Source of the DNA: Cryptomeria japonica
Lineage: Eukaryota > Streptophyta > Pinopsida > Cupressales > Cupressaceae
Direction: 5' to 3'
NCBI RefSeq assembly: GCF_030272615.1
Contig: NC_081407.1
Coordinates: 262,868,574 to 262,932,573, forward strand
Length of the DNA: 64,000 bases
The notes under the pieces were generated by a model that did not search any database, was not told the origin of the DNA, and was given only the letters and a program-made list of their open reading frames with translations. The translations under genes and the position numbers were made by a program. Below, one piece after another: positions 1-12,266 of this stretch; the stretch's first letter is position 1; the number at the start of each line of letters is the position of its first letter.

Positions 1-170
1 GCAACACTCATTAGAATAATCCAAAAACTGTCATCCAAAAAGAATCTGCCGATATTGTCTTACCAAAAATGTGTACCAAAAGAATATGTGCTCCCCCTAA
101 GTTGATGAGTCATTTGCTGATTATTTTTCTCATTCCACTACTCCCCCTTTGGCATCAATGACAAAGGTTG
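1..170 (-). other. 3' non-coding tail of element 1
   Basis: Non-coding DNA downstream of ORF2 of element 1, read on the minus strand. It holds two G-rich purine tracts of the type seen before the 3' LTR in elements 2 and 10: one of the form aaagggggagtag (about 138-152) and one of the form ttagggggag (about 90-104). The true polypurine tract and 3' LTR lie off the left edge. Confidence 0.6.
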
Positions 171-3100
171 TCAAAGTGTCAATGAGTGTGGTTTCCTGCT
201 TCATCCTTGTAACTGGTTGGTTACAATTTGAAAAAGTTTTGCAAAACCCAGATTCAAGCTCTCAATGAACTTTTTGTTGTCTTTTATTGTGGCCTCTGTC
301 CTCTAAACTGTACCGGCGAGGTGTTGCATTTGCTTTGCTGGTGTTTTCTATCCTGGAACCAAGGCATCAGATATTTCTTTCCTTAATGAGGCGAGATAGT
401 CCAATTTTGGACTAAGTCTCCATTTAAGATCTTTACCCTTTCCTTTTATTCTTTCTTTGTCTCTTTCCAACTTTAGTAGTTCTTCCTCAAAACCTATTAT
501 TTTCTGCTCAAAAACTGATAATGAATTAGATGAATTGATGAAATTGTCAGCTAGTTGATTTATTTCTTCCTATATCTTGCTAATTTTCTTGTCTATATCA
601 ACTGACAGAAAGTTAGTTTTACATGTGTCCCTGTACAAAGTTTTGAATTCCTTCAATGTGCTACATAGTTTTGGTAGAAGTGTGTCAAATTGCCTTGTAC
701 ACTTCTTTATTTTGTCCTCAAAGAATTTGTGTTTTTCCTTCTCTAATCTCTCCTTGAATGCTCCCTCTTTTATTTGTTCAACTGTCACAGTGTTTTCAGT
801 AATATATTTAGACAAAGTGTCAAGTTAACTCAAAGAATCTTTATTATCTACATTACATTTTGGTGCTATCATTTTCAAAATTGGAATGGTGTCATCTATT
901 GCCTTGTAATCCTGTGAGCTACAATCTATTATCTTCTTTATGGAATCCAAAAGCACTTCTGTAACATTAGTTGGTTTGAATTCTGTACTTGAAGAGCCAA
1001 CACTTTGTATTCCGTCGGTGGGAGAAATATCCTTGCTTGTGGTGACCTCTGGTAGGTCATTTTGTGTTTCCATTTCTTTAAGGAAAGGTTTGTCTTGATT
1101 AGCTGTTGCCGGTGGCACTGACTCTGTATGAACCTGTTGCAGTGATGGAGCTTGTTGCTCTGCTTGTTGCTTTGTGTTATCATATGCCGGTTTACCTTCT
1201 GTACCATCAGTTACCAGTTGCTCATTACCCATATCTGTCTTCTCAGTTGTATCCTTATCTACCACAATATTGACATTGTGAGTATCAATGTCCACTATGT
1301 ATAATACCTCAGAGTTAGGATTTGTTTCCTCTTTTGATATGTCCATGCTCTCACTATCCAATTGATTATCAGTACTCACTATCAGTGGAGTATTCAGAGG
1401 CGGTGGGGATAAATTATCTTTTTTTTTTATGCTAGGTGGTCCACCAACCTTTCCTTTTCCCTTATCCTTATCCTTTTGATATACTTTGATGTGTTTGGGT
1501 TTGCTATATTCTTCCTGCTTTTCCTTCTCTACAAGGAATATGTCCCATGCATTTGTAGTTTCCTCTACTACCTCATTTACTCTACCAACCATAAGTGCTA
1601 CATGCTAGTGTGCAGTTGAAAATACTGACCGGTTAGCCTCTAAGATCAGATCATCTATTTCTTTTGGTGAGTTGACAGGATAAATAGCAAGTAGTTTTTC
1701 AATTTTCATTTTCTTATCAAGCTCTACAATAGCTTGCCTTCTAGCTTCAAGTCTTTTAAATAGTTCTACTGGTAATTCATCTACAACTTGCATTAGAAAT
1801 TTCTTGTAAATGTCCAAGTGTAGAATTACACTATTTTCGACTTTCTCCTTGTCATCAACTGATAATGAATCATATAATTTATTGATGTTTTTCAGTTGTC
1901 CATCCTCTGTTATTTCATCTAGTAGTTTGTCAATTGGAGCAATGTTTTGTTGAGTCTTCTTCTTGGGTGTTAACTTCTTCTTCTTTGGAGTTATCTTCTT
2001 AGTCGGGGGCCTTACTACCTGTTGTTTCTGTCTGGTTCTTCTAGGAGAGGGTGTAGATACCAGTGAAGGTTCTCTTTTCCTCACAACTCTTTTAAATGCA
2101 GCTAGCATGTCACTTTCTGAAGAAGTTGCTACCGGTGAAAGGTGAGTTTCTGGTTGTTATGCTTCTAACTCATCTTCAGTGGTACCAGTTTGTTTAAGTA
2201 CATCTTCTTTGATAGCTTTAGCTTGCTTAGATCCTCTTCTTACTATTGCTTCTACCTTCTTTGCCCTTTTCTTAGATTGAATTTGATTCTCAATAGTCTC
2301 AGCATTGCCAAATACCTCTTCTTCAGGTTCCTTGGGTGCTTCCAGGAGGGCTTTTGCATATGTTTCAATTATGTGGTCATCAGTTTCATAACCCATTTTA
2401 GTAACCCAAATGGTTCTTGGGATAGTTGCCTCCATCCAAATCTCATCCTTCTTAATAACAAAGCGTATTTCATCATTATACTTATTTACAATTGCTTGTG
2501 AATGTATGACTCTAGTATTCATCCAAGCCTTCAATGCCCAAAAGTACTTATTTATATTCTTTTCTCTATTTTCACCCATGTTATTTTGTAAATCAGACAA
2601 TTGTTTGCCTACCAGTATATCAAAACCAGGATTCTTATTACCGATACTGGGCACCTATTTTGTTATGTGCAGCATTAAATAGACAAGTAGGTTTCCAAAT
2701 CTAAATGTCCCCTTTTTGTCTTTCTTTATCTTTCTAATATTGTTAATAAGTCCATCTTTCAACCATTCACACACATCTATTTTTGCATTATCCTTGATCA
2801 TATCATAGGCACTCTTTATGCATAGGCTAGAGACTAAGTTTAACCTATTTGCATGTGTGGTTTTGTAGCCTAAAATCATGCTAATTAATCTGACATTGAT
2901 GTCGGTTACATCATTTACTCTTAAAGATCTCTTATTAGATGTTGCACCTGTTAGGTTCATCACCAGGTCATTTGAGACCTTCTTTGTCTTATCAAGCCTG
3001 TTACCAGTGGAGGGTAACCCTGTCATAGCCTTTACTTCCTCTTTAGTAATTTGGTGAACTGAGTCTAACCAGAAGAATTCACCATGAACCCTGCTTAAAA

Positions 3101-3443
3101 CTATCCTTATAACATCCTTAGGGAAATCCGGAATACTGAGAATTTCAGTGAATCCTACGGTTTCAACTATTTTGTGTTCAGGTTTCACATTACCGAAATC
3201 ATCACAAATTACAGTTTTATACATGCTCTTGATTTCCTCATCACCTAATTCTTCTATGTGACAATGAATGTACATTCTAGGGTCTTCTGCAAAAACTACT
3301 CCTTTGGGAATTTGAGAAAATGCACCAACATTATCATCCTTCTTAGCAATTTTGGGAACTAGCTAAAATACGGGTCTAGGGAGTTTAATCACTTCGACTA
3401 CAGTAGGGTTTTCTATGAATTTAGGAATAGATGAAGAAGCCAT
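171..3443 (-). pseudogene. ORF2 of pol-less LTR element 1 (about 1,090 codons)
   Basis: Function unknown. From an ATG at 3443 one minus-strand frame runs to about 171 with no frameshift, broken only by stops: TAG near 3362 and at 2655, 1605, 570, 349 and 303; TAA at 2157 and 825; TGA at 201. The N-terminal third has a core VLSRVHGEFFWL (about 3075-3110) followed by HQITKEEV and a TGLP motif. A Lys/Pro-rich linker (about 1960-2050) leads to a helical block, DDKEKVENSVILHLDIYKK (about 1800-1860). The last 400 residues are acidic, then coiled-coil. The same blocks occur in the ORF2 copies at 58205, 14890, 12736 and 45822. It lies downstream of a zinc-knuckle ORF1 on the same strand, in the position an env-like gene holds in some copia elements. 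I see no membrane segment, protease or polymerase motif. One uninterrupted frame over 3.2 kb shows that the ancestor encoded a single long protein. Confidence 0.75.
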
Positions 3444-3860
3444 GGATATAAATACCTTTATCTACCTTAGGAAAGATTGCTTGTTGAATTGCTTTGCTTC
3501 TTTGCTCGAAATGTCTTTCCTTAGGAATTTTCGCGCTCTTTGATTGTTTGAATGCTCGGTGAAATGAAATTGGAGCCTAAAACACTGATTTATAATGTTA
3601 TTTTTGCCAACCACCATATTTAATGCTTGCTAGTTAAGTAATGACTTAACTTATCTGCCGGTATAGAAGTAATTTTAACTTCTCACCATCAACCAAGGAA
3701 ATAATAGCATGTTTCACATTTGATTGCTAAACCCTCAAGGGAATTTTTTTCAGTTAGATGAAGAGTCTCCTGCCAGTGGAGTGTTACTCTCTTCTTCCAG
3801 TGAAGGAGTATTCCTATCAACATTTAGTTTTGATTTCCGGATCCATTGTTTTGAGAATTC
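3444..3860 (-). other. spacer between ORF1 and ORF2 of element 1
   Basis: About 420 bases between the two open frames. The first part (about 3720-3860) may be the decayed C-terminus of ORF1, since translation continues past the stop at 3861 with further stops. The rest shows no motif. The matching spacers in elements 3 and 10 are 440-470 bases. Confidence 0.5.
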
Positions 3861-4846
3861 CTACTTTATTTCTTCACCTTTCAAGCTAGGACCTTTGTTA
3901 TTTATTGGTGAGGACTTGCTTCTACAAAAGTTTGCAATATGTCCAATCTTGTTATAGGCATAACAAGTCACATTATTTTTTTGAATAGCTTTTCCATATC
4001 CTATGTCGGTTTGTGCTCTGCATTGATTAGATAAGTGTCCAAATCTTCCACGAACATAACATCTCACATTCATTCTGCAATTATCTGAATTGTGACCAAT
4101 TTTATTGCATTTTGAACATTGACCGGTGGGTGTATTGGTATTTTGATAATTTCTAGATCTACATTGATTTGCTCTATGACCATACTTGTTATAGTTAAAG
4201 CATTTGCCATTAAATTTATAAGCAGTAGGTTGTCTTACCGGTTTACCATGATCCTGTGTGTTTGCAGTACTAGAGCTTTCACCAACTTCAAAGCCAAGAC
4301 CATTCATGTCACCATTAGGTTTTTGATTCTTCAACAAGTCACCAAGTTCTTCTGAGCTTTTGTTGAATTTTTTCTTTATGTTGATTTGCAGTAGCTAGTT
4401 CTCCTTCCAAGATACCTTTTGTCTCATGAGTTCATTTGAGTCATTCTATGCATGCATCAGATCTGTCTTCAACATATCACTTTCATAACTAAGTCTCATG
4501 TTTTCATTTGCATCTTCATTCAGTCTCCTAGTCAAGTCTTCTTCATTCTTCTATCTTCAATTTCTTTACAAAATCTCATAGTAATATCCTGCATCTCATT
4601 TTTTGTTGTCATGTTTTCTTGTTTCGGCTTATTCATCAGATCACTAAGAGTTTCCTTTTCATCAATCTCATTTTGCATCTTTTCACAAAGTTCTCTTCTC
4701 TTGTTTCTTGAAATGGTAAGATTTTCTTGAAGTGCTTGAATAATATCCTATGCAACTTTTAGATCATCTTCAAGTTTGATATTTTTCATTTTTTCTGCAT
4801 CATAGTCTGAGAGAGTTGCTTCTAATTGCTTCATCAATTTTTCCAT
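3861..4846 (-). pseudogene. ORF1 (Gag-like coiled coil plus CCHC zinc knuckles) of element 1
   Basis: Likely a Gag-type nucleocapsid protein that would bind element RNA. The probable start is the ATG at 4846 (MEKLMKQLEATLSDYD), just inside the primer binding site. The first half is a heptad-rich coiled coil with several stops and at least one frameshift before 4337. The second half (3861-4337) is open and carries four zinc-knuckle positions. Only the second, QCSKCNKIGHNSDNC, keeps all CCHC residues. The first has Tyr for the second Cys (CFNYNKYGH), the third has Arg (CYVRGRFGH) and the fourth Tyr (CYAYNKIGH). The linker YKFNGKCF before the first knuckle is shared with elements 3, 4 and 10 and recalls Sirevirus-type Gag. 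No protease or polymerase follows; ORF2 comes next. Confidence 0.75.
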
Positions 4847-4898
4847 CTCTACCGGTGTCAAGATCTTCCTCAAGTTGTTAGGCTTCTGAAAATAGAGG

Positions 4899-4915
4899 AC
4901 CAAGCTTTGATGCCA
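4899..4915 (-). other. primer binding site of element 1
   Basis: On the minus strand this reads TGGCATCAAAGCTTGGT, two bases inside the LTR end. It is a decayed form of TGGTATCAGAGC, the complement of the 3' end of plant initiator tRNA-Met. Its side shows that the LTR at 4918-5727 is the 5' LTR of a minus-strand element. Confidence 0.7.
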
Positions 4916-4917
4916 AT

Positions 4918-5727
4918 TGTTAGGATTCCCATAGATACTAAGAGGGGGGGAGGGTGAATCAGTATCTAACTAGTTATTAGATTTTCTCGACTTAAAACAT
5001 GTAGAACATATTAATACTAAATACCAGTAAACAAGAAATAATACAATAAATAGAGATAACATCAACCACATGAAAAACACACCATAACACAGTAGTTTAA
5101 CAAGGAAACCTGGTGTGGGAAAAACCTCGGTGGGATTTGTGACCCATAATATTCACTTACTGGCCAATAAGAGAATATTACTGCTACAAGAGGGGCCTGC
5201 ACATGCAGGAAGGCCAAGTTCCTAGAGCTCACTACTCAATTACAAAATGGGAAGTCTCACTGACTTACAAAATGGATTATATAAATCCAATGTCTTGTAC
5301 TGCTTCAAAATAGCATCTACTATGCCAGATCCAGTATCCGTTTATAGCTCTGCTTCATACATAAACCCTTAACCTATAATTCACATAATAGGTCTACCTT
5401 ATTTCGCCTATATATTTTCTTCTTTCTATTTCAAAATGTTCTACAATGATCTCTTATATATAAGAGTCATTTTACAACTTGCCAAGTTGGCTTACAATGA
5501 TTTTACAATAATAAACAAAAATATATTACAAACAAGATCCCTATCAGCTTCTGTGCCAGTATGCTTCCTTTTACTGTCAGTGTCGGTGGTCTATGTGCCG
5601 GTGTAGAGTCTGTCTTTGCTAGTGGCGGTGAATTGTCTTTGTCGGTGTCATAGGATTGTAAGGTTGCCATCAATGACAAAACCTTCAATCACCTATAATG
5701 TCTCATTGGAGTGTGCATTTTCCAACA
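4918..5727 (-). repeat. 5' LTR of element 1
   Basis: An 810-bp LTR with TG...CA ends (minus strand TGTTGGAAAATGC to AATCCTAACA). It contains the block shared by the copia-like LTRs here: a CACCG(T/A)GGTTTTTCCC stretch followed by a GGTTTCC stretch, and a C-rich run just before the 3' end (plus-strand G-run at about 4941-4951). At 5728 the sequence switches abruptly to plus-strand ORF2 of element 2, so element 1 is inserted there. The second target-duplication copy is outside the window. Confidence 0.8.
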
Positions 5728-6911
5728 GTAGATACCCCAGGTGAAGGAAAAGGAAAGGGGATTATGGGTACTTCACCATCAGTTTTGAAAAATATTAAGA
5801 TAGTGGAAATTGAGCCACCGGTAAATACAGATGTACAGACAAATACATAGATACCGACTAATATTGAGAATAAATAGGCTAACATTCTAGATGATATTAA
5901 TATTGAGGACAATTGTCCTCCAGATACAAATGTATAGATTGAGGATACTATTACTATAGAGGAACTGATAGTTACATAGACTACACCAAGTGGCAAAGCC
6001 ACTGGTGTAAGTGAGGAGGTTATAAAGGATAAAACATCAGAGGAGAAAAAAGGGGAATCTGACAGGGAACTAGCTGTTGGTCCATCATTATTGTCAATTG
6101 ACACTTCTCAGGTAGAAAAGAAAAACATCACAGAGATGAGTCCCACTGAACTAATGAAGATGGTTGCACAAAACTGATGAAGGAGGTATCCACAGATAAG
6201 GGGATTATAGATCAATCAATCACTATTCTACACAGATTGGTCCCAAAGTGTAAGATTAAAAATGAAGCAAGTTTATCCAGTAGGCTTAAGGTAATCACCG
6301 AGTACATCTCAAAAGACTTTCAATCCTTACAACAAATCTCAAACCGACAACCACTAGAAAGATTTACTCGGGCTAAGAGTGTTGCTTTTGATTAGGTAAT
6401 TGAAACAAAGAAGAAAAAGATTGAGCAGAAGCTAATCCTAATAGAAAATTCTTTGAAACAATGTACAAATATATATAGGGTATGTTGTAATACTGAAATA
6501 CTTACAACAAATATAGATAAAAAGATAAAGGAGATTCAAGAGAAAATTGCAAGTATTGCTAACTCTTTTGATGGATTAATTTCATTGAATACATCAATTG
6601 ATGGTCAAATTTTGATTTTGGAGAACCAAATTTCTGCTCTTGAAAAGGAAAGAGACAAAATAATTTGGAGAGCCACAAGTCTAAGAGGATTAGTGAGTCC
6701 ACGATTGGATTCACTTTGTGTACACAAGAAAGAATGCATGAATATGGTGGGAAAGCCTACACCGGCAGAGGTAAATGAGAAAGAATATTTTTCACATTTA
6801 TTGAGTGGACTTGTATCTATTTCCAACACATTCAAAACTGGCTCAGATACTTATGTGGAGTTACTGAAGAAGGCTTATCTAGAAATTTTGAAGTTGGTCA
6901 AGCTTTGGTAA
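5728..6911 (+). pseudogene. ORF2, C-terminal part, of element 2
   Basis: The C-terminal third of an ORF2 protein whose upstream part is displaced beyond the left edge by element 1. Translation starts in frame 1 (GEGKGKGI, matching the same stretch of element 4), passes TAG stops, then shifts frame near 6170 into the frame that runs to 6911. It contains a coiled-coil stretch of alternating Lys, Glu and hydrophobic residues (about 6400-6660) and ends in a short conserved tail, LLKKAYLEILKLVKLW. Element 4 ends almost identically (FLEKAYSEILRLVKLL), so the two are one subfamily. Several stops are TAG at likely Gln positions, for example near 5848, 5876, 5936, 5978 and 6393. Function unknown. Confidence 0.7.
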
Positions 6912-7181
6912 GACATTTTTGGGGATATTCATTATACAGTTTTTATTCTGACATTCTTTTTGGAATTTTCTATGGCATTGATATCAAAAGGGGAGTAGTA
7001 TAGATGTGAAAAAGAATAAAAGAGTTGTATACATTAGGGGGAGTTATAGAGTTTCGGAGTTTTTGGAGATATGGAGTATTTTGCATATTCATGTCAGGGG
7101 GAGCAGGGAAAGATGTAACCGATATATGAAACCTTGACCACTTTTCACACGAGTGTTGCCATCAATGCCAAAGGGGGAGAT
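6912..7181 (+). other. 3' non-coding tail and polypurine tract of element 2
   Basis: A 270-bp region between the ORF2 stop and the LTR. It carries a series of G-rich purine tracts (about 6986-6998, 7034-7043 and 7096-7106) and then the polypurine tract proper, aaagggggagat, at about 7170-7181, immediately before the LTR. The last tract primes plus-strand DNA synthesis in LTR elements. The extra tracts recall the multiple polypurine tracts described for Sireviruses. Confidence 0.75.
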
Positions 7182-8113
7182 TGTTGGCAATTGACACTCT
7201 ATTGGTTAGTTTCACTATGTTGTCATTGATGGTAACATGATTTTGTGTTCCGGCTTCATATGGTGTACGAACAGGAACTTCACAAATTCTACATCGGCAC
7301 CAACACCAACACTGGGAGGTCAGAAAGATTTCTTTGGTCACCAACAATGCAGGCCGACATGGTATAGTAAAGGTTATGGGTATTGGAGGCCGAAATATCT
7401 TGGATCCGGCATTGGCAATTTGTTTCAATGTTTATACATTTATGTTACTGGCCGATATGTAATTTGATATTGTATATATCTTTGTAAGTCGACATAAGGC
7501 ATAAAATTGTATAGGGTATATAGGTCAATTAAGATTAGATCATTTTGATATAGATAGACAATGGACATGGTAATGGATATGTGAATGTAATATGATGTGA
7601 AATTATTTAGAGAGTTATGTATGTGAGGTAATTATTGTAAGGGTTATTCCGGTAAGGGTTTAGGGTTTCAGATTAGAACAAACAAAGCTTAAACCAGAAC
7701 TGTATTCTGACATAGAAGATGCTATCTTAGTAGTTCACACTTTTCCCAATTGTAGTCTGGAATTTTATGTAGTCAATGAGGCTCCTATTGTAATTGAGAA
7801 GTGTTCTCTAGGCTGTAAGCCTTCCTGCAAGTGTAGGCCCCTCATATTTTGTAATATCTCTTCATATGGCCAATGGATTGTTATAGTGGGTCACAAATCC
7901 CACCGTGGTTTTTCCTCTTTGAGGTTTTCCATGTATAAATCTATGTGTTATGATTCTCATTTATGTGATTGGATTATTAGTTGCTTTACTTCTTTCAATT
8001 TTGTTTATACTCGTATACTGGTTGGTGTATGAATGTTTTAATAAGGCTAAAATTTACTATTTCGGTATAACACCGATTCACCCTCCCCCTCTCAGTGTTA
8101 TTGGTTTTCAACA
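7182..8113 (+). repeat. 3' LTR of element 2
   Basis: A 932-bp LTR bounded by TGTTGGCAATTGACAC and a TTTTCAACA end, directly after the polypurine tract. It contains the conserved CACCGTGGTTTTTCC block with a TATAAAT box after it (about 7900-7940) and the C-rich run before CTCAGTG. It is closest to the LTRs of element 4. The next five bases, agaaa, should be one copy of the target duplication; the other lies outside the window. Confidence 0.8.
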
Positions 8114-9760
8114 AGAAAGACCTACCAAGGGACACATCACCCTAGGGATTTTCTTAAGTGGCAAATCCTTTGAGATGCTATAAAAATCAGGTGAGAGCTA
8201 AAGTTGTGACCTAAGGTGAATCTGTTCCTATAGTTTAACTTGCCCAAAGGACATATGGGCCCCACCTTGAGTTACTAGGATCTTAAGTGATTCACTACAG
8301 AATGAACTTACATCCAAAGCGATCAAACATTATAAGAACCTTTTTAATCTAGAGGCCCACCTATTCTCTTGATTGAGTTTTGTGGTAGTTTCAGTGCAAG
8401 GGCATAGCTAATTTTGCCCCCAAGATATGCACCATATGTGTTTCCTTGAGATGAGAGAAATTTTTGAGTTGTACAAGTTGTTTTCAACTTCAAAAAGAGG
8501 GTGATCAAGTCATCCTTCCTATCCTAGAGGTCCCTATCTATCCACTCTCACAAAGATGAAAATACAACACACTCCTTAAGGTGTTGCATATTGGATTCGA
8601 AGAAGCATCAAGTGTGGGCTGAAATTATTATAATTGGCCATTCTTAAGGGGTAAAAAGTGACTGATTTGTCTTCATTTATTTAAACCAGTGGAAATTTGG
8701 GTTGTATTTGGCCTAAGAACATACAAATTTCAACAAATTCATGTTAAATTTACTCTACCAAGAAAATATGTGTTCACGAATTTGATGTGTCTTCTTGTCA
8801 AAATCAAAACATTTAAAACAAATACATATCATCAACTGAGAAAAACAAATACCCAACCAAGAACAATCTTGCACAAATTTCAATTCTTAGGGTTTGGAAA
8901 TCTCTCCAATACATCAAGAAATTCATCTACCACCATTTTAAGAAGAAGAAGCCCAATGAAAAGAAAGTCCCAAAAAGAAGTTGTGTACAAAAATCGTAAG
9001 CTCTTGTTGAAACACCAAATAATCATACACCATTATCAGGACTTTCAAAATGGTTTTACAATAGATTTTAAGCTAGAACCTATGAGATCACAAGCCTTTT
9101 TCCAAAGAAGAGCCTTATTTACTATAACATATACCTCGACCATTAGTATATGAACTAGAATGGAGGGTAATATTCCTTGTCTGTAATCTGTGTGTTATAG
9201 GTGTAATGCTCAACCTTGGTTTTCAATACCTCAATGAAGATTGGTACCAAATAAGCTCAATGGTGAAAGAAGCACTATGAAAAGAACAACATCCATCCAT
9301 TTCATTTCATATGAATATATCCTACCATTGCATTATATCCATCCATAAATCCATATTGTTGCATATCATTTATACATAGTCATGACAATTGATACTTTAC
9401 TCAATCCTCTTCCACAGGAATGGGTACTAGGTCCTCCATACCTTCAATCTAAAATTGACTTCCCCAATCACCCTCCCCATCTAGGTCATCACTGAATACT
9501 CTACATTGTGTCCCATCAAACCGATCAAGTGAAGTACATCATAGTCCATCTCTAAATGGAAGGGCTATGTAGCCAGTGTCATCTAAGTCATCCTATACAC
9601 AACAAAAAGTTACCATGTTTTCCTTTAAAACCCAACTGTCAATTGGTCAACCAAACAAACACAATCAAAACAAACAATTATATCAATTACTTAAGTATCC
9701 ACGAGTAATTTGACTCAAATATCTTGACTGTTTGCATCATAAAGTTTGGAGTACTTAAGA
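8114..9760. other. unassigned sequence between elements 2 and 3
   Basis: About 1.65 kb with no recognisable coding similarity, LTR or tandem repeat. A 154-codon open frame on the plus strand (8689-9153) has no motif and ordinary composition for this A+T-rich DNA. It is probably old decayed repeat DNA into which elements 2 and 3 inserted. Confidence 0.4.
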
Positions 9761-10820
9761 AGTTGTCTTTGATGGCAATATCAGTTCAGATGCCATCATA
9801 ACCAATCAAAAAAAGGGTTATAGTGGATTGATAAGGAACATGGGACTAAATAATTATACTGGTGAGCAGAGTCTGGTTTATAGGAAGCAACCAATACATT
9901 AAGCTGAGTAAAGAAGGTTCACCGATATAAAGAAAACAATTGGCACCAGTTCACAATGGTGAAATGTAGATCTGTTCAATTTAGAAAGTGCCAGTTGAAG
10001 TCAGAGTGCTTGTTAGAGAACTAGAAAGATTTGTGGCATGAACGGCTAGTCCTACCGATATAATCGACAAGATTTGAGAAACGAACAGAATGGCGCATAG
10101 AATGATTTTTTTTTTAGTTCAATTTTTGGAGGGAAAGTTAGCACCAAGATTGAAGACAAATATATACATTTTTTTCATCTTGAATTTGCATGTTGATGGA
10201 GTTGTGAGTGGATTGAGGTTGGAAGTTAGAGAAAAGGTGAAGAATAAGAGAAGTGTAGAAGGGTTCCTCATGAATCAATGAAGCCATCATCGAGTAGAGA
10301 TTGAAGCAGATACAAAATGGATCTATATAATAGAAAATTGACATCATCAAATCATTGAATTGTTGCTCTCTAATAATTGCAACACAGTAAAATCCCTTAA
10401 CCGGGTGGACTTTAACAAGTCCCTTTGTAAAATAACTAGGTGACATCCTAAATGATGATCCTAAGTCCTCTAACAAGGCTACCTCTAATAGGGTAAAGGT
10501 TCTAACAGGCCTTGAAGAAAATCCCTTAACTAGGTGGCACCTAATAGTGTCTTTGTAATCTCCTAATAGGGATGGCTCTTCACTAGGTGTACTTAAGAAT
10601 AGTGCAGATTTTGTGAGTTTCTACTCACACCATGGTTTTCTCCCTTTTGGGTTTCCACGTGATAAATCTTGATTTTCATGTGTGTTTAATTTTGTGTGTG
10701 CATGTTTCTTATGCTGACAAGTGTTAAAGTTTGAATAAGAGTTTTGATTAAGGTTGTTTCTATAATAAACTGGCATAGTGCTGATTCATCCCCCGTCTCA
10801 GTCACTGGTTAATATTAACA
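9761..10820 (+). repeat. 5' LTR of element 3
   Basis: The right end is firm: ...TTAATATTAACA, two bases, then a primer binding site at 10823. The left end is set by a decayed start resembling TGTTG...TTTGATGG at about 9761 and is uncertain by tens of bases. The LTR contains the conserved (C)ACCATGGTTTTCTCCCTTTTGGG block followed by CCACGTGATAAAT (about 10620-10670) and a C-rich run at about 10788. Length about 1.06 kb. I did not find the matching 3' LTR. Confidence 0.6.
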
Positions 10821-10822
10821 AT

Positions 10823-10840
10823 TGATATTAGAGCCTTGGT
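10823..10840 (+). other. primer binding site of element 3
   Basis: TGATATTAGAGCCTTGGT lies two bases inside the LTR. It is a decayed copy of TGGTATCAGAGCC, complementary to the 3' end of initiator tRNA-Met. Confidence 0.75.
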
Positions 10841-10877
10841 CCTCTAAAGAAAAGTTTAAAAACTTGAGGAAAAGATC

Positions 10878-12266
10878 ATGGAAGAATATTGGTATCAGAA
10901 GCATCTTGATGAAGCTAATGAGATGATTGCTCAACTGAAGGAGAGACTGAAAAACTCACTTGCTAAAAGGAAGGAACTCGCTCTACAACTTAATGAGAGT
11001 TAGGATATCATAGATCAACTATCTGATTAGAGTGGATCTGAAGAAGAAGAAGAGGCATTCTCAGAGCTGATGGAAAAGAACAAGAAGTTGGCTGAAGAAA
11101 TCACAAATCTAAAAAGAGAGAATGAAAGTTAGGCCCTGAGAATGACTGAAATACTAGAAGCTAGTAGGATAGCAGAAGAATGAAAGAGAAATGCAGATGA
11201 AGCACTATCAAAAGATAAAAGAGCCAAAAGGCTTGTTGAAGAAGCCCTAAGAGAGAATGATGCAATCATCATTGAAAAGGATGAAGAAATTTGAATTCTT
11301 ACTCAAGAGAATACAATTATGTATGAGCATTTGCATGGAAAAATAGAGGAAAATGAGAAGATGATAAAGGAGATTGATCAACTCAAAAATGAGTTGAAAG
11401 ATGTAGATGAGAGAAATGAAAAGCTGAGAAAATTTAATGAAAGATCTGAGAAGATAGATGAACAATTAAAAGCTTAGAGGAGAATAAAGGAGACAACCAG
11501 TCTTGGTTACTCCGGTATAGGTCCAATGGAAACTAGAGAATCATCAAATCCTAAGAAGATGAAGGATGATAAAAGGAACAAATCAAGAATGAAAGGTATG
11601 AAGTTTTCCAAATCCTCTTGCAACTATTGTGGTAAGCCGGGTCATAAGTTTGATGTCTGTAGAAATCAACCAATCAATCACAAGATGCCATTCACCTTTG
11701 ATGGTTATTGCTATAACTATCACAAAAATGGATACACTTCTTATGAGTGTAGACCTCGATCAAGTAGCATGTCTAGTAGAAGAAGCTTTAATGGATATTG
11801 CTTCACATGAAATAAATATGGACACAAATCTATAGAATACATGTTCAAGAAAAATGCATCAAGATCTCCATCCAAACCGGTTAGCCCTAATAGAAAGAGT
11901 AATCGGTTCAATGACACCTGTTCTACTTGTGGCAACTTTGGTCATGTTGTAGGGAATTGCAGGATGAGAATGGGTTAGAGAAACAATGCAAGACCATGCA
12001 AGACAACTGGTATAGCATGTTTCAACTGCCATAAGTTCATTTATTTGGCTAGAGAGTGCAGGAACTAATCGTACAGCCTGTCTGAAGATAGAAACCAATT
12101 TAGCAAGAAGAAAGGGACAAATGATTTGAAAGGAAAGAAGAAAGTTGAAGAGGTGAAGAGTGAAATGAAAAGAATGTGGACTAAAAAGGAAGAAAGAAAA
12201 GAAGAAGAGAAGGAGCCTGAAACTAAGTCATCATCCACTGGTGATGACAGTTCTTCTTCAAACTAA
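10878..12266 (+). pseudogene. ORF1 (Gag-like coiled coil plus zinc knuckles) of element 3
   Basis: One frame from the ATG at 10878 to TAA at 12264, 462 codons, with nine internal stops and no frameshift. Five of the nine are TAG (for example the codons in contexts NES*DII, LSD*SGS and KA*RRI); three are TGA and one TAA. Residues 1-205 form a long Lys/Glu coiled coil. From about residue 248 come five zinc-knuckle positions. CNYCGKPGHKFDVC and CSTCGNFGHVVGNC are complete. CYNYHKNGYTSYEC, the one with a TGA in place of its second Cys, and CFNCHKFIYLAREC are damaged. The tail is Lys/Glu-rich and ends in a Ser run. The role is inferred: nucleocapsid or RNA binding. No pol follows. Confidence 0.75.

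Noticed and set aside
8689-9153. 154-codon open frame as a possible gene
   Set aside because: No motif, no similarity to any frame in the window, no supporting context; A+T-rich random DNA gives such frames.
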